From contig CM029380.1 in the NCBI GenBank assembly GCA_017165825.1, forward strand, positions 4,236,243 through 4,300,242: a DNA stretch of 64,000 nt, in the 5' to 3' direction. The stretch comes from Hepsetus odoe. Its lineage: Eukaryota > Chordata > Actinopteri > Characiformes > Hepsetidae. The position numbers were made by a program, and so were the translations under genes. Under the pieces are notes generated by a model, which saw nothing but the letters and a program-made list of their open reading frames with translations, searched no databases and was not told the DNA's origin. Shown here one piece after another: positions 36,177 through 49,370 of this stretch (within the stretch, counting starts at the first letter, position 1; every line of letters starts with the position of its first letter).

Positions 36177-39100
36177 ATGGAGAACTACGAGCAGTTCATT
36201 CAAAGGCAAGTGAACCAAACGAAGACTAATGGCACCGAAGAGCCTGGACCAGCCGCCAGCCAGCGGTCATCAGCCATAAGATTTTATGGTTTATCTATTC
36301 TGCCTCCACTGGTGAGGGTTCTTTGGGGAACTGTTTCCTTTCTATTCTTTTATTTCTGCTGGACACAACTAACACCATGCGATGTTTTTCAGATCACAGT
36401 GAAGGGTGGTTTCTAAATTTGCATTAAAAGTCGGCCCCAACTGCTACTCTGCTTTATCTTCTTTAAAGTGTTTCATTCCTCTCTTTAGCCAAACTTTTAA
36501 ACATTTTATCAAACAGAAACCACATTTTTATAAAGAAAGTTTATATATAAAATCTAAGGTATCCTTAAGTGTTCCACTGTACATCGTGGTTAACTACTGA
36601 TTGCATGAGAGAAGTGGACAAAATAGAAGCTGCTGTCTTTTGTTAAAATAGAAGAACATCGCTTGGCATTATATTAAAGGGTGAATGGTTTTTATTTGGA
36701 AAGTATTCCTCAGAAGTGTCACTAAGGATGAAAAGTACAAACAAAATATGAGCAGGTTTACATTGAATGATGGAAAGATAACATACGATGATTGTTTTCA
36801 GCTGGATAACAAACAGAAAGAAGAAATCCAGAGGTTAAGAGAAGCGGCTGTTTGTTTGACGAATAAAAGAAAAAGTTCTCGGTTGTCTTATATTCAGACC
36901 ATCCTCGACAGCGTTCAGGTAAGGAATAATCTGATATTTAAAGGTTAATATGTCACCTTAGCTACAAGTGCTTGCATTATTGTGTTTCAGTCTATTCAGA
37001 GCCTCTTTTTCTGCTTGTTTTAGTTACGACAAGTTCTGACATTGGACAACTTTAAAGATGAGACGAGAGATGACACTCCATCTAAGACGAAACCTATTTC
37101 TTACCACGCAGTATTTAAAAACGAGTGCGATGAGCCCATAGAAAGCCATTGTGAGACTTCCTACTCCCCTGTTTTCCCATGTGCTCAGCAGATGCCTGTT
37201 GAGAAGGTGCCTATTGTTTCTGGTTACCCCCTGACGTCTACAGCTTGTGATGATCATACAGCCTTTAACATTAGACCTTTGGATGGAGAAGATTCATTAA
37301 AGAACTTCCACACAACTGTTCTGTTTCAAGGAGTTCCTTTATTTGAACACAAGCCAGATCCAGCTGTTGAGCTCCTCACAGGAAATGGATTCAACGCACA
37401 GTTAATATCTCAATCACACAAACTTCCTCAAATAGATGTAAGCCACCAAGGGCTGTCATCTGGGTATGTAACCATTGAAACTTCAGATGTTAGCTCTGGC
37501 TGGGTTGAGGGAGTTGATGAAATTGGAAAAGCCACTGAAGATAGATGTTCAGAATTAAACTCAACCAGCAAGGCTGGGGACATCATTAGCCACACTCCGG
37601 TAGATGGAGAGGTCCTGGAGGAGGAGTATACAAACGCTACGCTCGCTAGCCAGGCTCAGACTGTGGATATAGTAGAGCCAGTAAACCCACCAGTGGAGCC
37701 AGATCCAACTGAAGGACCTTATCGCATGAGCCTGCAGAACCTACTGAAGAAATCCCAAGAACATCGGCGGCGTCAGCGGCTGTTGCGCAATCAAGCAAAG
37801 GCTTTGAAAGACACTGAAGCTGGACATGATGATCATCACAGCCACTCTGACAAGGAGAATGATGAATATTTTCTAGAGGGCACCGGAAAAACAGATCTGC
37901 GAAAAATCAGGGACAAGAAGAGGGAGCAGGTAAAAGATGAACCTCCTGTGGTAAATATGCCCAGCTTTGAAAGCCAGACACAAACTCCGAGGCCAGATAG
38001 AGAGCATATAGAGCCATTTGAGCTGACCTGCTATGCTGAAGACCCAGATGTGAAGAGTGAAGTTTCACTAAACCACTGCTTTAATATCACGTCAGCTTCA
38101 AACAATGAAGTTTGTATTTCAGAAAAAGCATCGCCAGCTCTTCCCAGTCATACAGATCTGATTGCCTTCCCCCTTCAATCAACTTCAGCAGCTGCTTCCC
38201 CTTCAGCAAAATCTCTTTACCAGTCCAAGAGTAAGAAAACAGGCAGTGTGTTGTCTGGACCTTGTCAAGCAGCAGGTAAAAAATTTAAGAATGTGCCTGC
38301 TCCTAAGTTCTGCTTAAGCCCAGTACGCAGTAAAAAAGGCAGTGGCATAACTAGCTCATTCAGAAAGCCACTGCTCAAGACACCTGTTCGTGTGGAAAAT
38401 AAAGCAGGGCCAAACCCATGTGGCCAAGGCAGAGGGGCTGCGAGCCTCCTGGCAGGGCATGAGGAAGAAACGCCTGTGTGTAGAAGCACAGATCAGGGTG
38501 AACAGATTGCCCAGCTGGAGCTAAACTTATCAAGCCTTAAAGTACTGATCTCAGACCTAGAGTCCACACTGTCAAAGTCCCAGGCAGATTTTGATCCCAC
38601 AGAGGCCGACATCGTTTGCAACACTTCTAAGCAAGTCCCGCTTACAGAAAATGAAAGCATCGGCCTGCCAAATAGTGAAGAAAAGTCTTCAAGTGCGATT
38701 ACTTTTAGCAAAACGATGCAGCTGGAAGCCTTTGCTATTGATAACGGGACGCGGTCGGGGAGTAAACAGCATGAGCCACCACACGGTGTCACCTCCTTGG
38801 TGCAGAAAATGAGGGTGCCGGAGGCGTTTCGCACCATCGGTGACTCAAAGTGTCTCTCTCAGAGACCCCTCGTCCTCACGGATTCCAGCAACCAGCCCGA
38901 AGAGAAGAAGATTGCCTTGGGCGAGAAAAAGAAAAGATCAGAAAGCATAGAAAATTCTCTGAATGGTTCATCCCTTAATAGGTCGTATGATGTGGACACC
39001 CCCTCCAGACTTTGGTCTCAAGCTGGGTCCAAAGAGAAGCAGCTGACCCCTGAACAGGGAGGGCAAGAGGGGATGTCCCGTGCCAAACGGAGGCTGCTAA

Positions 39101-41397
39101 TGAACACTGCGGAGCTGGTTGCAACAGGACAACAGTGGGATGGAGGACTACGGCAGTCAAGCACACCTAAAGGTGAGCGAAGCTGCTTTGCAAAGGGGTA
39201 TAAAAATATACATAGTTAATGAGGCTTAATGAGATTAATAAAAATGTAAAGAGATTTTTCCTTCATTGACAACAATGCTTCAGCTTCACCCAACCACCAT
39301 ATGGAACATAAAGTCCATACCACCCACTGCAAATAGAAGTTTAAAGATTTGATTGAACATCCTGGAAAAACACTTTTGTTACAAATAGTGCTTGGACATC
39401 ACTCCCAATTTGTCATTGACTGGCAATTGTAAATGCCTCTAGCTTGGTGTTTGCTTTTTCAGAATGTATTTACTGAATGTAAAAAATCCAATAACTGTCT
39501 TATCAGGTTCAGCGTCACCATTGTCTGCTGTGATAATCACTCAAATGTTAAGAGTAAGCCGAAAACAAGCCTGTAATTGTTCTGGACATAACTGCAATTA
39601 TAGATTTTTCTGTTTGTTAACTGTAACTTTGCAGATCTTTATATACAAGCCTAAGGCTGTCAAATTTGCTAAATAGCGACAAGTGAATATTCCAATAGTT
39701 TTATGGAAATAATTATTATATATCAGGCTGTTTTATAATAGTTCTGACAGGCTTATATTAGAATGCCTTACGCATTGTCTAATTTATATATAATATATAG
39801 ATTATAGTTTGAACTTCCATGTCTTTGCATACTTGGTGTTAAAGCTTTTGAGAAGCAACAGGAAAATGTAATAAAATGAACTGGCACAAGGGTATGATTT
39901 GGGCTGTTTAAAAATTCAAGGAAGGCTCTGTCTCTAGCCCCATGATGGTTTCTTAATAATGCACCGGCTTCTTTTAAGGCACACTGGAAAAGCAAACGAG
40001 ACATATTTTGTCAAGCTGAGTTTATGATCCTTTTAAAATGATAAGTCTTGATGAATACCCTTGCTGTAATGATAATGGCCAGATAATAGTCTCGTCTCAA
40101 CTCACAATGCCTATTAAGTGTGGTGGGAAGCAGTGCCTCTGCGTAGCATAATGATTTTGCTTTAAGTGCTTCTGCAGCGATAAGTTACTTAATCTGCCAT
40201 GATTAGTCTGAGCCATTATTAAACAAACCTTTTGCACTCACGGTGTGCTTATACTTCATATGTCAGGAGCATCGCAGTGGCCTGAGCTGCAGATGAGGCA
40301 GGAGCATGAGGCGCAGGTCAGAGCTTTGATGAAGGAACAGCACAGTAAACAGCAGGAGCTGCTGCAGGTGAGGACAAAAAAGCTTAAAAACCCATTTCCC
40401 CACCAGCAGAAATTAATTTTGTGCTTTTTAAAAAACTAAATTATTTTTTTTTACAGTTCTTAAATTACATAGGTTACATAGCATAGCATAAGCCATGCAG
40501 CTTTTACAGCAAAGAAATGCAAGTCATTCCATTACATTTTTTGAAAGCTGTACCACTTTAATTATATTTTCTGGTTGTAACTTGTATGCCCTGTAAAAAA
40601 GCTTTTCTGACAAGCACTCTCAGATATCACATTAACCTTTGTTCCCCTTGGACTCCATTGGGTGCGTTGCAATCCTCAACTCCCTTCTGTTTGAGCGGAA
40701 CAGTATCTGACATTACGACTGTATAAAAACTCTTAAAATCCAGTCTGAAAAAGCCCAAAGAGCTTTGTGTAAAAGTTTAATACTATCCCCAGGATATACT
40801 TGCTAGATCTGCATTGGTATAATCCAAGGACACCCTTGTTGCCAGCCATTTCTCCTTCAGCGTGCTCTGCAGGTTGTGTCCTTCTGCCATTAATTACACT
40901 ATAATTTATGCATCAAACAGGTCTTTAATGAAAACAGGCTGCTTTATAAAATAGGGATTGGCGAGTCTCTCTCTCTCTCTCTCCCTCTCTCTCTCTCTAG
41001 GTAGGCGTGTCAGGCCAGAGAGGAGAAACCCCAACCATGTTGGGGGAATTGACACAGAAAATGAGCGGATCATTTTGTTTAATTCATGAGTGTCTGAGTC
41101 TAAGTGCCTGATCCCTCTGTGTGTCCTGTTGCTCATGACGGTCTCTTCCTTTGTGTCTCCTTGGTAGATGCAGGTGGTTCTGCCATCACTGTTCCCCCAT
41201 TAACTTTTTGTTCATGCCTAATTTACTGTCCTTTACTGACCCGATTCCCTCCCAATTCATTTGCTTGTTTTCTCCCATTGCCCTACACCACCAACCCCCC
41301 CCAACCCCCCCGCGGCTGTTTCTAAATGTCCACTCCTTTACATCTCTTCATCAATTATCTCTCCCTGCCTCTCTTTCAACCTCTATCCATCTATTTA

Positions 41398-41444
<47 letters not shown>

Positions 41445-44158
41445 GTCGCTGGCAACAAGGTACCAGTTCCTCCGGAGCGTGTCCTTCCCATGTCCCAGCG
41501 TAGGCTCACGTCTGGAGGACGTGGCAACCTCCCTCCTCCCCCCTTCCTCTGTCTCCATGGGTCTGGGCTCCTCCTCACAGCCTTTCGAGCTCTCACTGGC
41601 TGAGCTGAGCATTCTCTCGGATTCCCTCCCCATCTCACAGGTATCAACACCCCCACGAATCACCACTGCTTTAGAAGTCCGTATCCAGGATAAACACTCA
41701 AAAACCGCATGGCAATTCAGGCTGATAGGGATGGGTTATTGTTACAATAAATAACAAAACAAAATGCTTTTCTGAATACATCATTGACATCATCTGTGAA
41801 GTTAAACATGAACATGTTTAATAAAAGGCAGATTTAGATCAATTATAGAGCCTGTAAAAACAACAGCTGGTGTATCGCGGCTGCATAAACTGCATAGTAA
41901 CAAGTAGCTGATTGGATGTCACTATGGCATTTTCTTGCTTGTTTACTTTTTATGATTTTTATTATTCAATTTTGTATTTTTATATGTTCTCTTTAAATAG
42001 TTATGTTTTTAAAGGATTTTTTAAAATGTGACTCTTTTGCTGGGGCATATAGTCCAATTCAACCTGTTTGCAAACCTCCTTTTGTAAACTTAATATTGAG
42101 GTGAAAAAATGAAATTTGCCGTTGTCTTGGACATCTTGCCCACCCCAGTTGAAAACGTTAAGCAGATGATGCTTATCTGAACTGGAATATCACTCCTTTT
42201 TCCCTCTTTGTCAATTCATGCGCTCTTGTTGCGGTTAGACTCCTAGCAGTGTTCCTGTGTGTCATCGCCCCCTGGTGGCAGCAGCAGTGAAAGGCTACCT
42301 GACCCGCAGGCTCTTTCGCACAGAGCGAGTGTCTCAGCTCATCAGAACCATCAAGGTGACCATGATCTGATGTTGTTTTAATCTGCCTGTTTGAAACGGA
42401 CTTTGACTTTGAAACTTTTGTAAGCACGGATTATAAAGTTTGTAGGAATCTCTGGTGTTTCACATCAGTTTGTCAGTATAATGGCCATAGTTGATCTTCA
42501 CACTTTTACTCATAGGACACCCAGCGGTTCCTCCAGAACTTCCATTCGCAGACACCTGGAAGAGAGTTCGGCAGCAGACAGGACAGGGTTCTTCAGGAGA
42601 GAGTGGCCCTACAGGTAAACACTCATGCACACTCCAAACAGAAGCAGCAGTTTAGACCTGGTTAGAGTATAGACACTTAACCACATTCTGATAGATGTTG
42701 TATATTCATGTTGCAGACCAGTACCTTACAAACACACCTGAAGCTCTCAGATGCGGTTTAAAAAATGGGCGTAGTGTCCTGGATCGATTGCAAAGGCAAC
42801 GTTTTGATTAAATAAGACACATTCTTGTGATAATTATTTGCAAGATAAATCCTTTTTAGGAAATGCCTGGTGATTTTGTTCGGCTGGAAAGCTAGTTATT
42901 AATGTCAGTGTCGATGTAAACCATTTCACTTCCTGGTATTGATAAAAGGAATTTCAGACATTTTTGGGGTTTGGTCGATAACCTTTTTAAACACGGTCAT
43001 CTCTGCCTTAACCACCAAACATAAAATGTCACAATGGTCCACAATGCATTTTCTGGTATACGGCAAGATGTTTTATTTCTCTGAATCAAAAAATGTAACC
43101 ACTAAATTTATCCGATATTTTGCAGTTGCGGTCAGCACGTTATGAGCTGCACGACCTCTTCTTTAGCTTGGGTCCTGCAGACCGGATGCAGGTGATCAGC
43201 TGGGACCGACAATTAGCCAGAGAGAGAGTGTTCAAAAGCAAGGTAATGGAAACGAATAAGCCAGTAGTGGACCGCAGCACAAACCCTAACATTTCTGCGC
43301 AGCCTTTGCTATTAATCCCACTCGCTTTTGAACCAGTATTTAACCTAATCGCTGGGTCTGTGTGTACCTGCTGTCCTTGTTGATTTTGAAACATGCTATA
43401 CATAATTTTTTGGTTGTACATTTTAAAGAAAAAAGGAATAGGTGAACTTTTCCTTTAAGGGCAGGAAATGCAGGAAATGTGTTGCACTCTATGAGGCGGT
43501 GTAGTCGTTAGACGGATGGGTTTCCTTTTGCAGGAGAATAAGGAGCCCCGGGCTGGAGGAAAAATCATTCTCTCTGCTGCCACCAAGAAAGCTCTAGAGA
43601 GGAGGAGGACAGTGATGTGAGTGCTTTCTGCAATCTGTGCTTTGTATTCCAGTTGCAAATAATAGGACTGTCCAGCATTGGTGCTGGAGGGTTTGTGTCC
43701 ACAGTTTGGTCTGCTGTCACATCAGTATTTGCATGATATTTCTGTAAATATAATAGCACCACTAAACAGAAACTTTTTTTTTTGTTTTTTTTTTTAAATC
43801 ATAAAACCAAAGGACACTGAGGCATTGATTAATGAGAAATGTGATTTTTGGCTAAGTCAGTAAAAACAAAACCCAAAGGAATCCACAAGTGTTTGAGAAT
43901 TCTGATGGATTTGAAATAAGCATCCGAACACAAATAAATACATACAGCAGTATTTTAAACATTCAGGCCAGCCTACAAATATTAAGCTGCAGGAGGGTCA
44001 GTACTTGCTTTAATTTCTCTGTCGGTGGCACTGCTGGCAGGTTACAGAAGAAAGCAGCTGAAAGGACCAAGCTGGCTTCGGGTGAAGACAGTTGTGTCTT
44101 TGTGCCAAACCCACGCAGAGTTTCAAAGAAGGCCACTCCGCTTCGCCGTCCAAGATGA
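36177..44158 (+). CDS. ccp110: Centriolar coiled-coil protein of 110 kDa (CP110), complete
   Basis: CP110 caps the distal end of centrioles with CEP97, limits microtubule growth and blocks cilium formation until removed. Ten coding exons splice in frame: 36177-36311, 36802-36918, 37024-39172, 40267-40367, 41446-41640, 42239-42355, 42516-42614, 43126-43242, 43534-43616, 44041-44158 (TGA). All introns are GT-AG, and the product is 1076 residues (human about 1012). Matches by position: N-terminal ENYEQFIQRQ and IRFYGLSILPPL; LSYIQTILDSVQ at 73-84; MSLQNLLKKSQEHRRR at about 319-334; RAKRRLLMN with an RxL cyclin-docking type motif at about 773-775; a coiled-coil segment at 805-834; KGYLTRRLFRTE calmodulin-binding/IQ-like region at about 917-928; conserved ELHDLFFSLGPADRMQVISW; ILSAATKKALERRR near the end. 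The middle of the protein is poorly conserved, as in other vertebrates. A further small exon between 40367 and 41446 cannot be excluded. Confidence 0.95.
37024..39172 (+). CDS. ccp110: ccp110 exon 3: 2.1-kb central exon
   Basis: It encodes residues 85-800 in one exon, from acceptor TTGTTTTAG to donor AAAG|GTGAGC (phase 1). The frame continues past the donor to a chance stop at 39219, so the last 15 residues of the raw frame are intronic. Visible motifs are a KEN box-like DKEND at about 360-364, the PYRMSLQNLLKKSQEH block conserved with human, and the RRL docking motif near the end. Serine- and proline-rich stretches dominate the rest, which suits a disordered, phosphorylated scaffold. Confidence 0.95.
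40267..44158 (+). CDS. ccp110: ccp110 exons 4-10: coiled coil, IQ-like region and C-terminus
   Basis: Seven short exons code for residues 801-1076. Exon 4 begins by completing a glycine codon (G|GA) and encodes the helix QMRQEHEAQVRALMKEQ. Exon 5 (41446-41640) follows a (CT)n acceptor tract and is serine-rich. Exon 6 uses the acceptor TTAG at 42238, and the nearby CCTAGCAG at 42249 is out of frame. Exons 7-8 hold the best conserved part. Exon 9 ends in phase 2 (AT|G) at donor GTGAGT, and exon 10 ends KATPLRRPR before TGA. Basic residues dominate the tail, as in human CP110. Confidence 0.92.
40970..41001. repeat. (CT)n microsatellite in a ccp110 intron
   Basis: About 14 CT units with one CC interruption, followed by AG; this could act as a cryptic acceptor. 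Confidence 0.9.
41403..41441 (+). repeat. (CT)n microsatellite forming the ccp110 exon 5 acceptor tract
   Basis: About 19 CT units lie directly upstream of CAAAG|TCGCTGGC. The repeat is the only polypyrimidine tract available to that acceptor. Confidence 0.9.
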
Positions 44159-44361
44159 AGAGTTTGCCATAAGGCTCATGTGGCTGATAGACAGCTTCAC
44201 ATACAAAGATGCCATGAGAGTGAGTGCCTTGGTAGGTTATCACCCCCTTGTCCAATGACAAACTTTTTTTTTTTACTTCGTGTTGCAAAACTTGGAAAGA
44301 AACCCTTATTTATTTTGTGCATATTTTGATATTTTAACTTATTTTGTGGAGTTATCTTTCT

Positions 44362-44367
44362 AATAAA
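44362..44367 (+). terminator. ccp110: ccp110 polyadenylation signal
   Basis: AATAAA in TTTCTAATAAACAACCGC, 204 bp after the ccp110 stop, followed by GTGTTTTGTAACCAGTTTTT as a GU/U-rich downstream element. This gives a short 3'UTR of about 0.2 kb. Confidence 0.65.
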
Positions 44368-45832
44368 CAACCGCTAGTGTTTTGTAACCAGTTTTTACTG
44401 TGTGGTCATTCTTAACGATGTTAACATCGTCCCCTTTGAAAACAAACACACGGCAACTCTTTAAAACATATGTATATATTTTCTTCAATCGTATAATGCG
44501 TACATATTTTCATTTAAATAATTATTCCTAAATACAATCTGTGGTGCTCAACAGATGGAATAATTTACAAAGAGCTTGTGAAAATTACCCCTACATTGTT
44601 GGCTGCCCCAGTAAATTCACGATGTAGCCCCAGAGTCTTTCTGCTGAAGTGCGTCTCCCTTTATCAGCCTCCCGTTTGTGTCAAACATCGAAGCTTTGCA
44701 CAAGAGGGCTAGGATCAGGTCCCCCAAGGTCCTTATGCTATCTTTGAAGATTAGAGGGGGGGGGGGGAAGAAAAAGAAAAAAAAAAAATTCACCCTAGAA
44801 TATCACTCTCACCAGAGTTTACGGAGAGTGCAACCCCTGAAGAAGTCACCTGAAACAGAAAATGCTTTATTCACAAAATAAATACTGTACTAGACATGAA
44901 AAAAGCCTAAGACCTGCACTAGAGTGCACACACACAAACAACAATGTGACAAGTCTGTATCTTTCTGTTTATTACTCTCCAAACATGTTCCCAGAAATCA
45001 ACTAAGTGCTCTGGCCAGGAAGTGTTTGCTACGACCACAACCCTCATCCGGATACATCTGCCAGGCTGTTTATAACAAGAGCTAGAAAGGCTTCTCGTTC
45101 TGAACTTTTCCCCAATTTATAGGTGGCCTCAACAAATGATCCAACTGAATTCATGTTGCACATTTAGTGCAATACAAAGTAGGGAACTGGGTGCTTCCTG
45201 CTATTTGGAGCACAGCCTCAGGCCTTCAGCCTTCACAGGCCCTTCTCATCATTAGTGCGCAAAAAAAAAAAAAAAAACCCCAAAAAAAACCTTAAGCCAG
45301 ACACCTTGACACTCAGCTTCAGCAAAGTCGCAATTACCGTCTCCCTTCAAACACAGCCTCCAGCTAAGGCCCGTCACAATTAACCCACTTCCACAGCTCG
45401 GTGGGACGCAAGCCTGGTTTTCCTCCCCAAACCCACCTTTGTCTCTCACTAATTACCCAAATTACTTAGCATTATACAGTTACCACACTCAAACACACGG
45501 CGCAAACGGTCATAAACCTCACAGCAGCAGTACAAACACACACTCGCTGACTGGCATTATGTGCTTAGCCCTTTTCAGGAGTAGGGGCACACGGGCGCAA
45601 ATGGAATGTCGGTGGGAGATGCAAGAGTGGCAGATGGTAATGAAAGACACAGAGAAAGAAATATACTCCTGATAAAACTCCTGAAAGGGCTAGAAGCTTG
45701 GTATCTGCATTTTCAGGCTTGTAATCCACACTGGAAGATGAGGCGCTGAGGTCATGTAGCTCCATTTACCATGGTTACTCACAGAGTGATAATTATGCAA
45801 TGAATCGGGTTGCCAGAGCAACACAATGTCGT

Positions 45833-45834
<2 letters not shown>

Positions 45835-45869
<35 letters not shown>
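45835..45869. repeat. (AC)n microsatellite
   Basis: About 17 AC units. Confidence 0.95.
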
Positions 45870-45873
<4 letters not shown>

Positions 45874-46337
45874 AATACTATTAGACCATTTCCAGACCGG
45901 TGTGCAAATCACTACAGAGGTGAAGCTGCATTCTTCAGGTCAAACTGAAAAAGAAAAATAAAAGTAAATGGCACAGTCTGAGTCTGTTAAATCTGAAGTT
46001 GCTCTTCCTTCAAAATAGATTAACATGAAAAACAAACAAAAAAAAAATAAGGCAAAATAAAGTGTGCTGGAAAGAGTAAGTGATTAAGTACTTCAGCTTC
46101 TGTGACTCAGCTGTAACTTCAGCTTCTGTGACTCGGATGAAGTCAACTTCTCCTCGAACCGTATTTGGTGCAGCCGACAGTCATAACAGTGATTCATCAT
46201 TCAGTAATATCTTAGTATTTAACACTATGTACAGGGCGAGAGGACTGTGATCCAGCAGGACAGTGTGTGTTTGGAACAGGGCCCCTGCAGCTACTTTTGC
46301 CCTCCTTTCCCACACACACACACACACACTCACACAC

Positions 46338-46561
46338 ACTCTTAAAAATAAAGGTTACTAAATAGTTCTATCCATTTTAGGAAAACCTTTTATGGTATAG
46401 AATCCTTACATTATTTAGAGGTTCTTTAAACTTTATATAAAAAAAAAAAAAAAAAGTAATCCATGCTCACATTTCATTTACAAAATTGGTTCTTCAAAGA
46501 AGAGGTTCTTCTATGGCCTCGATCCAAAGAACCTTTTTTGGCACCTTTATTGTTAAGAGTG
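46338..46561. mobile_element. MITE with CACTCTTAA...TTAAGAGTG inverted ends
   Basis: The left end ACTCTTAAAAATAAAGGTT pairs with the right end, whose complement is ACTCTTAACAATAAAGGTG (16 of 19 bases). Inside are GGTTCTTT, GGTTCTTCAAAGAAG and AAAGAACCTTTTTTGG words, typical of a short fish DNA-transposon family. It is about 224 bp with no coding capacity. An A16 run lies in the middle. The left end adjoins a (CA)n tract. Confidence 0.75.
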
Positions 46562-46833
46562 CACACAGATGCACACACGCACACAGCAATGCTGAAAAAT
46601 AAAGCACGATGGAGCAGCATGAGCAAGCAGGTGGGTCCTGAATCAACATCAACAGAACGTGACCCCTACGTTTTTTTTTTTGTTTAAAACATCCGCTCAT
46701 CTAACCACAGGCCTCCATCATGTTTTGGAGCACATACATGCATCAGAGACTGGGGTCAGACAAAGTAAACCGTATTCAGTGTCTCACAGCAGACACACAG
46801 TTTTGTGTAGCTGTGAAGATCTGTGTGTGTGTC

Positions 46834-47001
<168 letters not shown>

Positions 47002-47146
47002 TGGTAGAGGGGTTCTTTCAGCTAATGTGACTCATTCACAATTGCAGTAATGGATACTTCCCCTGAAAAGATGTTTTGTTGTGGGAGGTAAGAGCCAGTA
47101 AGGAACCTAAGCAAGTGCAGGCTGCTTACTGCTAAACAATGAGAAA

Positions 47147-47148
<2 letters not shown>

Positions 47149-47182
<34 letters not shown>
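47149..47182. repeat. (CA)n microsatellite
   Basis: About 17 CA units in the probable trappc10 3'UTR. Confidence 0.95.
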
Positions 47183-47185
<3 letters not shown>

Positions 47186-47462
47186 TTTTCAAATCAGTCC
47201 CCTCCCAGATCATATCTGAAAATGGACAGGACAAGTAAGACAGAAACTGTAAGACAGCAGATGGATTCTCAGGCTCCAGCAATGTTTTCTTTTTGTGTTT
47301 CCATGTTCAGACTGGGTTGACGTCCCATGTCTGCCCATCGAGTCTAGTGATTGGGATGCCCCACTGCCCCATGGCAGAGCCCCGCCCTTCCCCTGTCTCC
47401 CGTCCAATCAGATCACAGAAACCAGGGTCCAGGACCAGGCGGGGCGGGGCCTTCCATGGGTG

Positions 47463-48740
47463 TCATGTGACATTGACTTCCAGCACGTGGTCGTCAGTGC
47501 TGGGCAGCACCAGGACCTGCCGTGTGAGGCTGCAGTTGAACACCTGACCAGGGCTGAAGGGCTCCAGTCTGGGCATGGGCACTCCCTTTGTCTGCGACTG
47601 CTGCTGCTGCTGCTCTCCACTGCCCAAGGAATGGATGCTTCCTCGGCTGCGGAGGCTGGCAGTGTCTGCCTGGTCCTCTAGACCTTTGTCCAGCAAGGAG
47701 AGGTTGTCGTTCTCTATGCAGGAATCTGCAAAATTGAAGGTGGGATGTGTTCAACATGGTTCCATAGCTTTTTAACTTCTGCAATGGGCAAGCTAAGAGC
47801 AGTGGCAACAGGAGCCTAAATATCTAGATCTTGTGACAGAAATCACAGCCTGTTTGAGATGCAACTTTAATGGCATGCAAAAGCATCCTTTATCTGTTAA
47901 CTTCTTTACATTTGTAGCTCTGCAAAAACAAAAAGATGCAAACATTCAGACCATAAATTTTGCGAGGGCTTGACTTTAAGGTCAAAAAGAAAATCCTACA
48001 GTGAGTGAAACAGAAGAAAGACGCAGGAAGACAGTTAGGAAGGGAGTAAAGGTGAGAGTGAGTGAAACAGAGAAAGAGTGTGGGCTAACCTGTGTCAGGC
48101 TGGGTTGTGGGAGGTGCGGTGTGGGGCAGGTACTTGAACACTTTGATGCTGGGGAAGGGCAGCTTCCCTGCAAATAATGGCATGACCTCCATCTGAACTT
48201 TGTGTGTTGCCATGGCAGCCACAGGCATTGACACTAACCCTGAACTCTTCCCACACACTGCCCAGTTACTGCTGTTATCCACCACTGAAACACAGACACA
48301 AACGCAAATGCACAATCTAATAAACAGCATGAGATTCATCAGATAAGACAAAGGAAGTGAAAGACAGTCAAAAAGAAAAATAAAAGCAAAAAATAAATGA
48401 ACATTGGACACTTAAGGTCACTAGATACCCCAAACTTGAACAGATAAAATATCAAAATTTCTTATTATAGTCCAAACAAAATATGCGAGTTAAAGGAATA
48501 AGCTTTGAGGAACCACGCGTAAAGACATCAGGTGTCTTACCCTCATACATGAGTTTGGTTGTGCGGAGGCCTTCGCTCTCAGTGGCCTCCTCTTCCTCTC
48601 GCTCCGTCTCACTGGGCTCTGTCAGACGTGTGATCCAAACCTCCAGTCGACAGAGGGTGCCAGCACGGCAGTCTTGCTCCCCCAACGCCGGCTGGATCTC
48701 TGCCTTCACACTGTACAAAGTCTGTCGTGTGTGTTTGCGC

Positions 48741-48775
<35 letters not shown>

Positions 48776-49311
48776 CATTTTAGAATAAATCATGGATATT
48801 AATATTATTATTATATAAACTAAGCACCAAGAAAGAAAACAGAACATTTTGAACTCTCAGTTCTAGAGAAAAAGGACCATTTACTTCAACACTGTACATG
48901 AAGAGTGTCATATTTATCATTAGTACTTAAAGAACACTGTACTCAGTTTTTGATATTATAAATAGAGCATGTCATACTTACGCAGGGCAGTGTGTGAAAC
49001 ATAAGTCATGTATTCACAGTTTTGAAGGAATATTCACTGTAAATGATATGCATCACATTTCTTTCCTGAATGATCAGATTTTATTACTATTTTGTTTTTT
49101 TACCCCAATGCCTAATAGGTTTACACCAGTAACATAATTATCAGATGTCTACTTATTTAGGCACTGACATCTTTTTATGAAGCAATCCAGTAATTAGTGA
49201 GAGTTTGGTAGCACATTTATTCTCTTTCCTAATTTCATTAGGGTTGTCTTCCTTGTTTCTACAACTATTGTTTATTTTGTTTTTTTGAATGACTTGGGTG
49301 GTGGATCATGA

Positions 49312-49370
<59 letters not shown>

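Noticed and set aside
39173..39219. C-terminal extension GERSCFAKGYKNIHS of the large ccp110 frame
   Set aside because: It lies beyond the GTGAGC donor. Splicing to 40267 restores a conserved coiled-coil segment in frame.
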